From contig CAWELH010000008.1 of assembly GCA_963809925.1 (NCBI GenBank), positions 558,001 through 622,000 of the forward strand: a stretch of 64,000 nt of DNA, read 5' to 3'. The notes below the pieces were generated by a model. It was not told where the DNA came from, searched no databases, and worked only from the letters and a program-made list of their open reading frames with translations. This document shows, one piece after another, positions 51,591 through 60,876 of this stretch. Each line of letters opens with the position of its first letter. Positions within the stretch are counted from its first letter, which is position 1. The position numbers and the translations under genes are program-made. Origin of the DNA: DASQZK01 sp963809925. Its GTDB lineage: Bacteria > Bacteroidota > Bacteroidia > Bacteroidales > GCA-2748055.

Positions 51591-54500
51591 CTAAAACGGC
51601 CCGTGCAGTGAAAACTTGTAGGCAAAATTTTCCTTTGGACTGCTGAAACCGTAGGGCCCATAACGGTAATAAACACCAAAGCCGATCTTTAGAATTTTTA
51701 AATTCACAAGTTCCTGTATCATGATCCCGGATTCATAGTACCCTTTATCCATGGTCTTTGCCCAATCCTGACTTTCATTTGTGGTGAGGGCCGACCTCTC
51801 ACCGATACCGGCATTCGTAATAAAATTGAACTCCGGCTGAAAGTGCTTTGTACGGATTAATAACCTGCCAAAATTATGCATGAAAAAAACAGAAATATAA
51901 CGGTCGGAAACGAATTCATTCATGCGCATCGTACCGAAACTGTTCGGTGCCTCAATGGTAAAAGGTCTGTATGAGGCATTAGCATTGAATAGTCTGGCAT
52001 AGGGTAAATCCCGGTCAATCATTCCCCCTTCAATAATAATGTTTGCCGTCCCCATATATTTAATGAAGAATGATTTTTCGATCCTTGCATCCAGCCGGTT
52101 ATAAGTGTAACCGCCGTTCAACACCCCTTGCAGTCCCCTGGAATATCTCACCCATAATACGGGATATCTGGTCCGGATCGACTCCCTGTTCAGGCTTTGC
52201 AACAGTTCCTGTTGCATGGTTTTTATCAGCTTTTCCTTATATGCAAAGCGAAGGGTGGCTGATGCTTCTGTAAAGATACCCCGTTCCGGATCCCCTGCAT
52301 TGCTGTAGGAAGAAAGGAAAGGTGCGACAGATTCATATGAAAGGCGATGCAATGCTATGTCCCATTTCTGGTATCTGAACACCCGGAACTTAAAATCAGC
52401 TTGAATGTCTTCAACAGGAGCCATTTCCCTGATAAGGAAACGCCGCAGGTACTGATCGCTGAACCATGAAAGATCAAAAGTGATGTCTTCCACACCATAA
52501 GCAACGATATCTCTTTTGTATGAGACCCCCAGAGAAGGTTCAAACCGGTTAAACAGACTTACTGAAGCAGAGCCCCCACCCTTGAACCTCTTATCGGTAG
52601 TGCCATAAGCCAGATAACCTCCCAATGTCAACCAGGTTGAAAGATTTTGATTCGTCCTGATATCCAGCTGCGTCCTTAAGCCTTCATATTGATTATACAT
52701 GAGGATATTCCCGAGATTGATATTCAGAAACTTCACAGGAAGGTAACCCGACTTCCAGATGAAAAATTGCCGGCTATATTTATCAAAATTATACTCCCTG
52801 CCCAGACTGTCCAAATACCGGTAGGTTTCCCTGTCTTTGTCCGTAAGTGCTACCGACCTGTAGGCATTCCAAAATGTCGAGTCCCTTTTCGTGGCCTTCT
52901 GTTCCACCTCAACCGCCACAGCGTCAAATTCACTTCGCCGGATGCCGGGTTCCAGTTCGACATTCTTTATGTATGTACGCCCTATGCCTATCGGAAACCA
53001 ACGCACATTATCCTCGCTCATGGTGACAACGGAATTTTGACTTAACGTCACCTCTGTGTTGAGCTGCTCCGGAAACCACTGCCTTCCTTCAACGAAAGTA
53101 TACTGCTGCTGAATCTTAATCCCGATTGCTTCGTCATCCCTGGCAGTCGCAGCAATCACATTCTGAATTGCCCAGGTATTTGTGTTAATATACAGAACAC
53201 CTTTGAGTCCCTCAAAATTGGTATTCCGCTTTGGCTGAAAGGATATAATAAATATTGTGTCCCTGCTTCCGGCGTAAAGAACGGTATCTTCGATATGAAA
53301 AAAATATTTTGAAGCACTTCCACGGCTAACCGGGTTAATATAGTTTTTCTGAACGATTTTAATCACCTCTTTATAAAATGAAAACGACTGTATTTGTGTC
53401 GCGAGCAAAATAAAAAGAGGGTCCTGCAAACCCGAGGTCCGCGTAGCAATCACTGTTTCCCTGCTCAAATCAGGTTTACGGAAAAGTCGCCGTGTGACGC
53501 TTTCCATGAGGAATAAGTTTTGCCTGTCAAAGGAGAAATCATCGTCGTCAAATTCAAGAGTATCTCCTTCAAATCTGTCAGCCAGTAATGTATCCAGACC
53601 GGTCGCTTCGATGAGCTTTGACATCATTGCCGTATCGGCCAATACCGAGTCAATGGCTGGAACCAGGAAACGGAGCACAGCAGGTTCATGCAGGAGACTA
53701 TCGGATAATGACAGCCATTGTTCAGGATTCTTCATGGCGTTTATCTCCTGTCCCGGACTGGGAAGTATGTTCTTTAAACCGGAATTAAAATCATTGAAAA
53801 GTGCGGGATTATCCTTGACAAATTGCAGGCCTATTTTTACGTTGAGCAGGTTGGAGGAATCTGCCAGAAAATTTCGGAGGAGAGGATGTACAAGGGACGT
53901 ATCCTGCAGGAAGGAAGCAATTGTCGCAGAATCAGGATTTATCCGGTTTAAAGGTATTGGTGGCCTGATCGTGCCGGAGTCGCCTTTCAACGTCCCGTTT
54001 CCGGATTTTAGCGACTGAAAATCCACCGTGTCAGTAATGGAAAGTCCTGGTTTCTCCCCTGTGCTCCTGTACGCGGTAACAAAAAATTTATTGTAAGAAT
54101 CATACGTGAAGGAGGAAAGCCTTTCAGGATCGTTTATCTTTCTGTTTGCCAGGACGCTGTCAATAAGTCTGAGTGCAGGGTTACGGCCTGGATACACTTC
54201 CACTTCCTCCAGATCCAACGGACTGACTTTCATTTTGATAACCTGAAACTCTTCAAGGTCCTCCACCCTGTATTCCATGGGTTCATAACCAAGGTAACTA
54301 AGCTGGATGATTGCCGGCTTACGTACAGTCTTCAGTAAAAAGCGTCCGTCTATATCGGTAGTGCATCCAAAGCGTGTGTCCTTCACAGCAATATTTACGA
54401 AGGCCAGCGGGCGGTTTGTTCCGGAATCCGTAACCCTGCCTTTTAAGATGTATCCCTGTGCATTGAGAGAAGTAAAGAAGAACAGCAGCAGAAATCCGCA

Positions 54501-54614
54501 CAGGAGTGAGCCTGCTTTCGGTGGATTTCTGAAAAATGGTATGACAATTTTGGATATTCTTGGCTTTTTTGCATAAAATGATACGAACAACATATTTCTC
54601 TGCAAAAAATGCAT
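51591..54614 (-). CDS. DUF5686 outer-membrane protein with carboxypeptidase-regulatory-like domain
   Basis: About 1007 residues from the ATG at 54614. A signal peptide (Leu-Asn-Ala-Gln) is preceded by an unusually long basic stretch of about 40 residues, so the true start may be 54593 or further in; the frame also opens with a GTG at 54644. After the signal comes a CarboxypepD_reg-like domain ('GYILKGRVTDSGTNRPLAFV'), then the DUF5686 region and a beta-barrel-like C-terminus ending in Phe. It resembles a TonB-type barrel but lacks a plug. Function unknown; often linked to cell-surface growth in Bacteroidota. Confidence 0.8.
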   Translation of the reverse strand: MHFLQRNMLFVSFYAKKPRISKIVIPFFRNPPKAGSLLCGFLLLFFFTSLNAQGYILKGRVTDSGTNRPLAFVNIAVKDTRFGCTTDIDGRFLLKTVRKPAIIQLSYLGYEPMEYRVEDLEEFQVIKMKVSPLDLEEVEVYPGRNPALRLIDSVLANRKINDPERLSSFTYDSYNKFFVTAYRSTGEKPGLSITDTVDFQSLKSGNGTLKGDSGTIRPPIPLNRINPDSATIASFLQDTSLVHPLLRNFLADSSNLLNVKIGLQFVKDNPALFNDFNSGLKNILPSPGQEINAMKNPEQWLSLSDSLLHEPAVLRFLVPAIDSVLADTAMMSKLIEATGLDTLLADRFEGDTLEFDDDDFSFDRQNLFLMESVTRRLFRKPDLSRETVIATRTSGLQDPLFILLATQIQSFSFYKEVIKIVQKNYINPVSRGSASKYFFHIEDTVLYAGSRDTIFIISFQPKRNTNFEGLKGVLYINTNTWAIQNVIAATARDDEAIGIKIQQQYTFVEGRQWFPEQLNTEVTLSQNSVVTMSEDNVRWFPIGIGRTYIKNVELEPGIRRSEFDAVAVEVEQKATKRDSTFWNAYRSVALTDKDRETYRYLDSLGREYNFDKYSRQFFIWKSGYLPVKFLNINLGNILMYNQYEGLRTQLDIRTNQNLSTWLTLGGYLAYGTTDKRFKGGGSASVSLFNRFEPSLGVSYKRDIVAYGVEDITFDLSWFSDQYLRRFLIREMAPVEDIQADFKFRVFRYQKWDIALHRLSYESVAPFLSSYSNAGDPERGIFTEASATLRFAYKEKLIKTMQQELLQSLNRESIRTRYPVLWVRYSRGLQGVLNGGYTYNRLDARIEKSFFIKYMGTANIIIEGGMIDRDLPYARLFNANASYRPFTIEAPNSFGTMRMNEFVSDRYISVFFMHNFGRLLIRTKHFQPEFNFITNAGIGERSALTTNESQDWAKTMDKGYYESGIMIQELVNLKILKIGFGVYYRYGPYGFSSPKENFAYKFSLHGPF

Positions 54615-54738
54615 ATTACTAACAGCTTTTTGTGATTGGATCACTATTATATCGCAACGGAGAAAAGTAAAACTGAGGGTTTTTCAAGGTAGCTACTACC
54701 TGCATGATACCCAAAAATTTTTCATGTATACGGTTTTT

Positions 54739-55260
54739 CTATTTAAGATTATCCAGCTTATCCATACCCTCTATATTCATCACTTTCGAAAGCTTGGAAA
54801 TGCTCTTCATATCTATATCTCCCTGAATACTTATGGCGACATTATCATCATTTCCGCCGACAATGAGAAGAAGTTCAGAAATCCTTCCTCCACTTTTCTG
54901 AATGAGAAAGCGAACATCGCTGCCTTCATCCTTGACCACCATAAGTTCTTCGTATTTGAAGTTTTTTGTAGCCGACATTACTTCTTTGTAAAGGTTAAAG
55001 CCCTGGGGCAATTTTTGGGCATCCTCAACAGCAAGGATCCGAATGCCTTTCAGTTTGCCGATGGTTTTCTGCATCTCATCCTTGTCTCCCGGCGAAGTGT
55101 CGAGATCGGCAAACATTTCGAACATAGCTTTTGAGATGTATACAGTGGTGAAGCCGTCGCTGCCCGAATACTTTTCGAAGAGCTTATCGATGGCGGAATT
55201 CTGTGCCTGCATCAAAAATGCCGGTATCAGAAGTGCGAACAGAATAAGTACTTTTTTCAT
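54739..55260 (-). CDS. DUF4252 secreted protein (second paralogue)
   Basis: A 173-residue protein with signal (1-20, Leu-Met-Gln-Ala-Gln). 'VYISKAMFEMF' and 'GIRILAVED' and the late 'LLLIVGGNDDNVAISIQGDI' are the DUF4252 pattern. It is a paralogue of the protein at 56493-57002 and lies downstream of the sigma/anti-sigma-like genes. The ATG at 55260 starts the signal peptide; the frame extends to 55302. Function unknown. Confidence 0.8.
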   Translation of the reverse strand: MKKVLILFALLIPAFLMQAQNSAIDKLFEKYSGSDGFTTVYISKAMFEMFADLDTSPGDKDEMQKTIGKLKGIRILAVEDAQKLPQGFNLYKEVMSATKNFKYEELMVVKDEGSDVRFLIQKSGGRISELLLIVGGNDDNVAISIQGDIDMKSISKLSKVMNIEGMDKLDNLK

Positions 55261-55332
55261 GGTATATTTTTTAATCCGTTTCATGATCATGCAGGAGTAC
55301 ATCGTATTTTTTCCAACGATCGTCCATTTTTC

Positions 55333-55914
55333 TTAATTACTATTGTCTTCAGGTTTAGCATTTAAAAGATCGAGATGTTTTAGTTTTTCCAGGCTCTTGT
55401 TCACAGCTCTCAGCGATTTGAGCTGATCAGCGGGCTCATTTATTTTTGAAATACTCGCCAGTTCACTGGTGCCACGATTAAACTGTTGAGATACAAATAA
55501 GAGTACCCGTTTCGTTTCATCATATGCCTGGCCAGGATTGCCTTTATAGGTTTCAGTGAAGGAAGTAAAACCGTGATTGTTCCTTTTGTACTGATAACCA
55601 ATGAACATCGTCACGAGCAGAGCAAGTGTTGCTGCGATAGCTGTAATCCTGTATAGTACGGGCCGGGTAAACAGTCTCAGGACTTTTCCGCTCTTCTTTT
55701 CTTCAAGCTCACCGATCATGTTTACCAGGTCCTCCTCACTGATCCCATCAGCGGTCGTACCGGCATACATTTCAAAGAGCTTTTTGTCTGCCTCAAGATC
55801 CGGGCTGATTTCAACCGTCTCAGCAAAGTACTTTCGTATGGCTTCCTCCTCTGTAAGGCTGGATTCACCTTCATAATATTTACGAAGGAGAATGTCAATG
55901 TCTTTCCTGTCCAT
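55333..55914 (-). CDS. Anti-sigma-factor-like single-pass membrane protein
   Basis: A 193-residue protein. The N-terminal cytoplasmic part has 'LLRKYYEGESSLTEEEAIRKYF', typical of the short membrane proteins encoded after ECF sigma genes in Bacteroidota; one membrane segment follows (about 88-107), then a short external domain. No zinc anti-sigma motif is present. It overlaps the sigma gene by 20 bases, so translation is coupled. A role in holding the sigma factor is inferred from position and topology only. Confidence 0.72.
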   Translation of the reverse strand: MDRKDIDILLRKYYEGESSLTEEEAIRKYFAETVEISPDLEADKKLFEMYAGTTADGISEEDLVNMIGELEEKKSGKVLRLFTRPVLYRITAIAATLALLVTMFIGYQYKRNNHGFTSFTETYKGNPGQAYDETKRVLLFVSQQFNRGTSELASISKINEPADQLKSLRAVNKSLEKLKHLDLLNAKPEDNSN

Positions 55915-56416
55915 AATTGTCAATTTTAATCAGGTTCTCTCTGAGCTTTGACCTTGCCCGGGAAAGATTTACCCTGATGGTGTTAACTGAGAGGCCTGTT
56001 ACCCCGGCTATCTCTTCAAATTCATAGCCCTCAATATCTCTCATGTGAATAATTAAACGTTGCTGTTCCGTAAGCATGTCGAGTAAATGCGTGAAAATCT
56101 GCATATTATCGGCATTCTCAAGTTTTTTATATGGTGAAGCGCTGTCTTCCATGGTATCAAACTGTCCCGAATAGGTTTCAACAAGTAAGGGCTTCTTTGC
56201 CTTAATCCGGTCCAGACACCAGTTCTTCGTCAGCTTCATTGCAAATGCTTCCACATTATTGATTGTGGCCATATCATCCTTCATCTTCCACAGTTTAAGG
56301 TATGTTTCTTGAACTGCGTCTTTGGCTTCATCATCATCCTTGAGGAACAACCGGGCAAAGTGAAACAATTTTTTCCCAAAAGGAATGACCATATTTTTAA
56401 ATTCAATGGATGTCAT
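55895..56416 (-). CDS. ECF-type RNA polymerase sigma factor
   Basis: A 173-residue sigma-70 factor of the ECF group with region 2 ('LFHFARLFLKDDDEAKDAVQ', 'ETYLKLW') and region 4 ('LTEQQRLIIHMRDIEGYEFE', 'EIAGVTGLSVNTIRVNLSRA') and nothing else. It directs RNA polymerase to a small regulon. It sits between two DUF4252 genes and is followed by the anti-sigma-like gene with a 20-base overlap. Those flanking genes are the likely regulated targets. Confidence 0.92.
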   Translation of the reverse strand: MTSIEFKNMVIPFGKKLFHFARLFLKDDDEAKDAVQETYLKLWKMKDDMATINNVEAFAMKLTKNWCLDRIKAKKPLLVETYSGQFDTMEDSASPYKKLENADNMQIFTHLLDMLTEQQRLIIHMRDIEGYEFEEIAGVTGLSVNTIRVNLSRARSKLRENLIKIDNYGQERH

Positions 56417-56492
56417 GTTTCATTTATACCCGGTTACTATTCCATAAAAATAAACCTTTTTCACCTGATTTCATGAGCCGGGGCACTATCCC

Positions 56493-57002
56493 CTAATCTT
56501 TTACCAGTTTCAGGTTTTCCAGGCCGTCCATATGCATGGAACCAGCCAGGCCGGCGAGATCGCTCATTTTAAAATGACCCTTCACCCTCATCAGGACATT
56601 ATCATCCCCGCTGACGATCATCAGCATTTCCGCAATATACCCTCCATCTTCCCTGACCATGAGGTTTACATTCTGATCACTTTCTTTTACCGTCAGCAAT
56701 TCCTTGTAAGCACTTTTGTCAAGTTTATCATAAAGGAGTTCGTAAAAACCGGGAAAGTCTTTGTCTTTGTTGTCCTCATTGACGAGAATCCTGAGTTCCG
56801 TAATATTTCCGGCAAGGTCTTTCAAACCTTCATCCTCCCGGTCCACTTTAGCGATCATATTAAAGAGATCACCACTGATATCAACTACGGTAAATCCTTC
56901 CTTGTTGGCATACCGGCTGAAAACGTCGCCGACCGGGTCGGCCTGGGCAAAAGCAAGCACTGTTAAAGCAAGTGCTGCAATACTGAGAAGTAACTTTTTC
57001 AT
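56493..57002 (-). CDS. DUF4252 secreted protein (first paralogue)
   Basis: A 169-residue protein with signal (Val-Leu-Ala-Phe-Ala-Gln). The DUF4252 pattern is clear: 'VVDISGDLFNMIAKV', 'ITELRILVNED', 'MLMIVSGDDNVLMRVKG'. It matches the second paralogue at 54739-55260 in length, order of motifs and C-terminal helix. ATG at 57002; one at 57008 is also possible. It is the first gene of the four-gene run ending at 54739. Confidence 0.82.
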   Translation of the reverse strand: MKKLLLSIAALALTVLAFAQADPVGDVFSRYANKEGFTVVDISGDLFNMIAKVDREDEGLKDLAGNITELRILVNEDNKDKDFPGFYELLYDKLDKSAYKELLTVKESDQNVNLMVREDGGYIAEMLMIVSGDDNVLMRVKGHFKMSDLAGLAGSMHMDGLENLKLVKD

Positions 57003-57115
57003 ATTCATTTTTTTATTGGTTATCACTTCAAATTTCCTGCTGATCGATCGCTTTACCACTACGACGACCCAACCATAAAAAAATTACAGCCGTTCGCCAA
57101 AATAATATCTCGATC

Positions 57116-57131
57116 ACTTGTACGTACAAGT
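57116..57131. promoter_or_regulatory. Perfect 16-bp palindromic operator of the GntR regulator
   Basis: ACTTGTACGTACAAGT is its own reverse complement. The inner TTGTACGTACAA resembles operators of GntR-family sugar repressors such as AraR, as I recall them. It overlaps the upstream promoter box (CTTG at 57117-57120) of the gntR gene, so binding should block its own transcription. Confidence 0.7.
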
Positions 57132-57149
57132 CTAAAAATCGTATCTTTG
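57117..57149 (+). promoter_or_regulatory. Promoter of the GntR regulator gene
   Basis: CTTG (57117-57120), a 21-base spacer and TATCTTTG (57142-57149, perfect -7 box). Transcription would start about 11 bases before the ATG at 57166. The -33 box sits inside the palindrome. Confidence 0.6.
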
Positions 57150-57165
57150 ATAAAAAATCTGACCT

Positions 57166-57879
57166 ATGGAATTTCATCAATACCAGCTTTTACAGAACGA
57201 TATCAAAAAGGATATCCTTACCGGTCTCTTCCGTGAGGGAGATATTCTTCCTTCTGAAAATGAACTGTGCAACCGGTATAATGTAACCCGATCGACGGTG
57301 AGAAAGGCGCTTGACGGTCTTGTAAATGAAGGCTATATTGAAAAAAAGCAGGGCAAAGGAAGCATTGTAAACATCAAGAGAAATTCTCTGGGGCTTCTTT
57401 CGATAAAAGGTTTTTCAGATGTTCTCGGCGATACGAAACGTAAGATCAGAACGATTTTGCTTCAGAATCCTATCCAGATTAAATGGCCCTCAAATTTCTT
57501 CTATAGTCTGAGTGAGGAAGAGAAGGCCGCGGGTACGATCTTCCTGAACCGGCTGCGTTTTGTTGAGGACAATCCCGTCATGCTTGAATACACTTACATA
57601 CCGGATATTGATTTAAAAGGATTTCTAGACGAGCCCCTGATCAATGACTCCCTTTTCTCCACGCTGCGGGCAAGATACCAGATTGAGGTTATCAATGTTT
57701 TTCAGGATATAAGGGCTATATCGGCCGAGCCAGAGATGGCCGACATGCTCGACACCTATCCTTCCGCCCCGTTACTTCATGTATACCGCCGTTACGCAAC
57801 CAGCCGGAATGCGCTGATGATATACAGTTCATTTTACTGTAATACAGATAAGTATTTTATCTCCAATGAATTTGAGTAA
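57166..57879 (+). CDS. GntR-family transcriptional regulator with UTRA effector domain
   Basis: A 237-residue regulator. The N-terminal winged helix-turn-helix ('PSENELCNRYNVTRSTVRKA', about 27-50, 'KKQGKGSIV') is GntR/HutC type and the rest (about 85-230) is a UTRA ligand-binding domain, which binds a sugar, sugar phosphate or similar metabolite. It heads the deoC-permease-ribokinase run with the DUF5696-like gene 133 bases behind it. Autoregulation through the palindrome at 57116 is likely, and the ligand is probably the sugar that run handles. Confidence 0.92.
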   Translation: MEFHQYQLLQNDIKKDILTGLFREGDILPSENELCNRYNVTRSTVRKALDGLVNEGYIEKKQGKGSIVNIKRNSLGLLSIKGFSDVLGDTKRKIRTILLQNPIQIKWPSNFFYSLSEEEKAAGTIFLNRLRFVEDNPVMLEYTYIPDIDLKGFLDEPLINDSLFSTLRARYQIEVINVFQDIRAISAEPEMADMLDTYPSAPLLHVYRRYATSRNALMIYSSFYCNTDKYFISNEFE

Positions 57880-57962
57880 GCCTGTCCACTCCTTCAACAG
57901 ATGAAAATCAGCACTCTCGTAAAGAATATTTAAACAACATCTCCTTGCAAATGTCCTTAGTA

Positions 57963-57977
57963 TGATCCGACGGATCA
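57963..57977. promoter_or_regulatory. 15-bp palindrome before the DUF5696-like gene
   Basis: TGATCCG-A-CGGATCA is a perfect 7-bp inverted repeat with one central base, 35 bases before the ATG at 58013. It could be a regulator site or a leader hairpin; no other copy was found in the window by eye. Confidence 0.4.
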
Positions 57978-58012
57978 AAAAGAACAAATGAAGATTCACT
58001 AACCGATAAACT

Positions 58013-60013
58013 ATGAAAAGACGCGATTTTCTCAAAACAGCAGCTATTGCAGGGGGAGCCGCAGGGACCGGGGGAATGATCACTTCGTGCAAACCGGACA
58101 ACACGCCGGGAAAACTTACCTATCTGGATGTAATCCCAGAGCGCAGGGTCCTGGATACCCTGGAAAATGAATTTCTCAGCGTTACCCTTTACAATGATGC
58201 CAGTACAGAAGTTAAAGACAAAAAAAACAACCTTTCATGGGAAATGTCACCCGTAGCTATCCAGAGTGAAGGGGAGATCGAAACCGGCGATTTCTGGCTC
58301 AGACGCTCACGAGGAATGAGTGAGGAATATCCCGGCCGATTTTTCGGTGTCAGACAGGGCAATCATTTCAGATTCACGATGGTGGGCAGGTTGAACGTAT
58401 TGCTGGGTGAGTTTAATTGCAGGCTTTCTCTTGACAAAGACTGGCTCAAATATGAGATTTCGGACATCGACCCGAAGCTGCCGTCCCTGATTTTCCCCCC
58501 ACCTTTCTATAATGATACGCTCGTGATCCCATCCGGCATCGGCAAGCTGATCAGGAAAAAGGACAGTGGTATTTATTCGCGCTTCTTCTACACCTTCTTT
58601 ACACATCTAAACATGAGATGGATCGGCGGGTTAAAAGGTGAAGGTGGATGGATCGGTATCTACGGCGAAAATTTTGAAGATTCCGGCGCACATATCGTAA
58701 ACGGACTTGCTGCACCAGGCTGGTTGAAATCATTGGGTGAATGGCGGGATCACTACAGTATTTCCTTTAGTTTTATCAAGGGAGGCTATGTTGAACTGGC
58801 AAAAACATATCGACAATGGACAAAAATGAACGGTCTCTTCCGTTCACTCGCAGAGAAAGTAAAAGAAAAACCATTGTTGAAGAACTATCTTGGTGGCAGG
58901 CTGCTCTCGTTCTATGAAGCAAGGCCCGGTGTAAAAGCTTACCAGGCTGAAAATTACTGGTTTACACCAGAGGAGATTGAAAAGCGAGGGACAGATAAAA
59001 TTCAGGTTTCATTTACGCATGATGATGTGATCCGTTTTGTTGATGCAGCCCGTCAGGAAGGTTTTAAGAAAGGACCGGTAATCATCAGGGGTTGGATCAA
59101 TGGCGGATATGATGCCAGTCATCCGGATATATGGCCGCCTGATCCTTCACTCGGCAAGACCGAAAGGCTGAAAGCCGCGCTTAACATGGGTGACAACATT
59201 ACCGGTGGTCTTCACGACAATTACCAGGATATGTATGAAGACACAAAGAGTTTCCCTTTTGGACTGAGTGTTCAGCGAAATGGTGAATTCCTGGATGGAG
59301 GCTACTGGGCGGGCGGACAGGCATATATCCTAAAATCTTCGGCAGGCTTAAAGTATGCAATGCGCAACTGGGAACAGATCAGTGAATTGAATCCTGCCGC
59401 CATGTTTATCGATACCACCACAGCTGCACAACTATTGCAGTCATACGACAGGGAGACACAGCAAACAAGAACTGAAGATCACCGGAACAAATTTGATCTG
59501 CTGAAATTTTACCATGATCAGGGGCAGATCGTTGGCAGCGAAGAAGGTGCTGACTTTGCAATTCCTGTTGCCGACTGGTATGAGAACAGGCATGCCAGGG
59601 TTCCGGGAGAATCGGTACCGCTGTGGCCGTTGGTTTTTGGTGATGCCGTATTCAACACACGGTACAGTGTCCGTCCTGCCGGAAATTATCCTTCCTGGCT
59701 TGAGGATATGCTCTGGGGATATTTCCTCTTGTTCCATATGGATCCCAAGTGGATCGCTGCAGCAAATGACAGTCATTTCGACACCGGGCAACACGGGGTT
59801 ACGTACTTCAAATCAACTTTTCATGTAGATGGATGGCACGAAAAGACGGGAATGTCTGAGATGACTTCCCATCGTTTCCTTTCTGATGATTTCAGTGTGG
59901 AAATGACTGAATTCGGAACTGGCACAGCCATCATCTGTAATTTTGGTACTACACCATTCAGTTACCGGGACAAGATTATTGACCCTGCCGGATACCTGAT
60001 CATTTCCGGATAA
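58013..60013 (+). CDS. Tat-exported lipoprotein, DUF5696-like glycoside hydrolase
   Basis: A 666-residue protein. The N-terminus 'MKRRDFLKTAAIAGGAAG' is a twin-arginine signal and ends with Ile-Thr-Ser-Cys, so it may be a lipoprotein exported folded. The C-terminal half resembles the TIM barrel of DUF5696 and GH101-like enzymes: 'HDNYQDMYED', 'MFIDTTTA' and 'GSEEGADFAIP' hold the acidic residues expected in the active site. The family call is moderate. It precedes deoC by 56 bases, so its product sugar may feed that pathway. Confidence 0.68.
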   Translation: MKRRDFLKTAAIAGGAAGTGGMITSCKPDNTPGKLTYLDVIPERRVLDTLENEFLSVTLYNDASTEVKDKKNNLSWEMSPVAIQSEGEIETGDFWLRRSRGMSEEYPGRFFGVRQGNHFRFTMVGRLNVLLGEFNCRLSLDKDWLKYEISDIDPKLPSLIFPPPFYNDTLVIPSGIGKLIRKKDSGIYSRFFYTFFTHLNMRWIGGLKGEGGWIGIYGENFEDSGAHIVNGLAAPGWLKSLGEWRDHYSISFSFIKGGYVELAKTYRQWTKMNGLFRSLAEKVKEKPLLKNYLGGRLLSFYEARPGVKAYQAENYWFTPEEIEKRGTDKIQVSFTHDDVIRFVDAARQEGFKKGPVIIRGWINGGYDASHPDIWPPDPSLGKTERLKAALNMGDNITGGLHDNYQDMYEDTKSFPFGLSVQRNGEFLDGGYWAGGQAYILKSSAGLKYAMRNWEQISELNPAAMFIDTTTAAQLLQSYDRETQQTRTEDHRNKFDLLKFYHDQGQIVGSEEGADFAIPVADWYENRHARVPGESVPLWPLVFGDAVFNTRYSVRPAGNYPSWLEDMLWGYFLLFHMDPKWIAAANDSHFDTGQHGVTYFKSTFHVDGWHEKTGMSEMTSHRFLSDDFSVEMTEFGTGTAIICNFGTTPFSYRDKIIDPAGYLIISG

Positions 60014-60069
60014 CAAAAATTTTAACGCCTTAAAGACATAATTTACATTAACATAAAAATCAAACTAAA

Positions 60070-60786
60070 ATGAGTACCACTGTAAAAGAACTGGCAAAGA
60101 TGATCGATCATTCCATTTTGCATCCGACAATGACGGATGAAGATCTCAGAAAAGAGTGTGAGGTGGCGAAAAAATACGACGTTGCATCGGTATGCGTGAA
60201 GCCCTACGCGGTAAAACAAGCCGTTCAATATCTTAAAGGGACGGATGTGCTGGTGGGATGTGTTATTGGCTTCCCTCACGGAAACAGCAGTATTGCCGTT
60301 AAAGCCTTCGAAACGGAACAGGCTGTGGCTGAAGGTGCCATAGAGATCGACATGGTTGTAAATATTGGTAAAGTGCTCGCTGAAGACTGGAATTATACAG
60401 AAAAAGAAATTGGTGCTATCGTTGCCATCACAAAACGAAACAATGCCGTTCTGAAAGTGATTTTTGAGAACGACTATCTTACGGATGACAGATTCAAGAT
60501 AAGGCTTTGCGAAATTTGCAGTGCACTGAAAGTCGATTTTGTAAAAACCTCGACAGGATTTGGATTTGTAAAAGGTGCCGACGGCAAATACTCCTATGAA
60601 GGTGCCACGGAACACGACCTTAAGCTAATGCGAAAACACTCAGCACCCGGCGTACAGGTGAAGGCAGCAGGAGGCGTACGTACTTTGGATCAGTTACTTA
60701 AGGTGAAAGAACTGGGATGTACCCGCTCGGGGGCTACAGCCACCATCGCAATGCTGGAGGAAGCTAAAAAGCGATTCGGGGTTTGA
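60070..60786 (+). CDS. deoC: 2-deoxyribose-5-phosphate aldolase DeoC
   Basis: A 238-residue class I aldolase splitting 2-deoxy-D-ribose 5-phosphate to glyceraldehyde 3-phosphate and acetaldehyde. The Schiff-base lysine is Lys159 in Phe-Val-Lys-Thr-Ser-Thr-Gly, with Lys198 in 'VKAAGGVRT' and Asp94 in 'EIDMVVNIG' as partners. It has the normal length and cytoplasmic location. It lies between the DUF5696-like gene and a sugar permease with its own promoter-like sequence. Confidence 0.95.
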   Translation: MSTTVKELAKMIDHSILHPTMTDEDLRKECEVAKKYDVASVCVKPYAVKQAVQYLKGTDVLVGCVIGFPHGNSSIAVKAFETEQAVAEGAIEIDMVVNIGKVLAEDWNYTEKEIGAIVAITKRNNAVLKVIFENDYLTDDRFKIRLCEICSALKVDFVKTSTGFGFVKGADGKYSYEGATEHDLKLMRKHSAPGVQVKAAGGVRTLDQLLKVKELGCTRSGATATIAMLEEAKKRFGV

Positions 60787-60833
60787 GGATGATGACTACA
60801 TGGTACTGATGCTCTATCCCGCTGCGGAAAAAG

Positions 60834-60864
60834 TTCGGCCTATCCAATTATTATTTTAACTTTG
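60834..60864 (+). promoter_or_regulatory. Putative promoter of the sugar permease gene
   Basis: TTCG (60834-60837), a 19-base spacer and TAACTTTG (60857-60864, perfect -7 box). Start codon at 60913. It would allow permease and ribokinase to be expressed apart from deoC. Confidence 0.45.
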
Positions 60865-60876
60865 GTTTTATAATTA

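Noticed and set aside
57880..58012. The gap between gntR and the DUF5696-like gene as a tRNA or riboswitch
   Set aside because: Only one short palindrome is present; no cloverleaf or conserved riboswitch core could be folded by eye.
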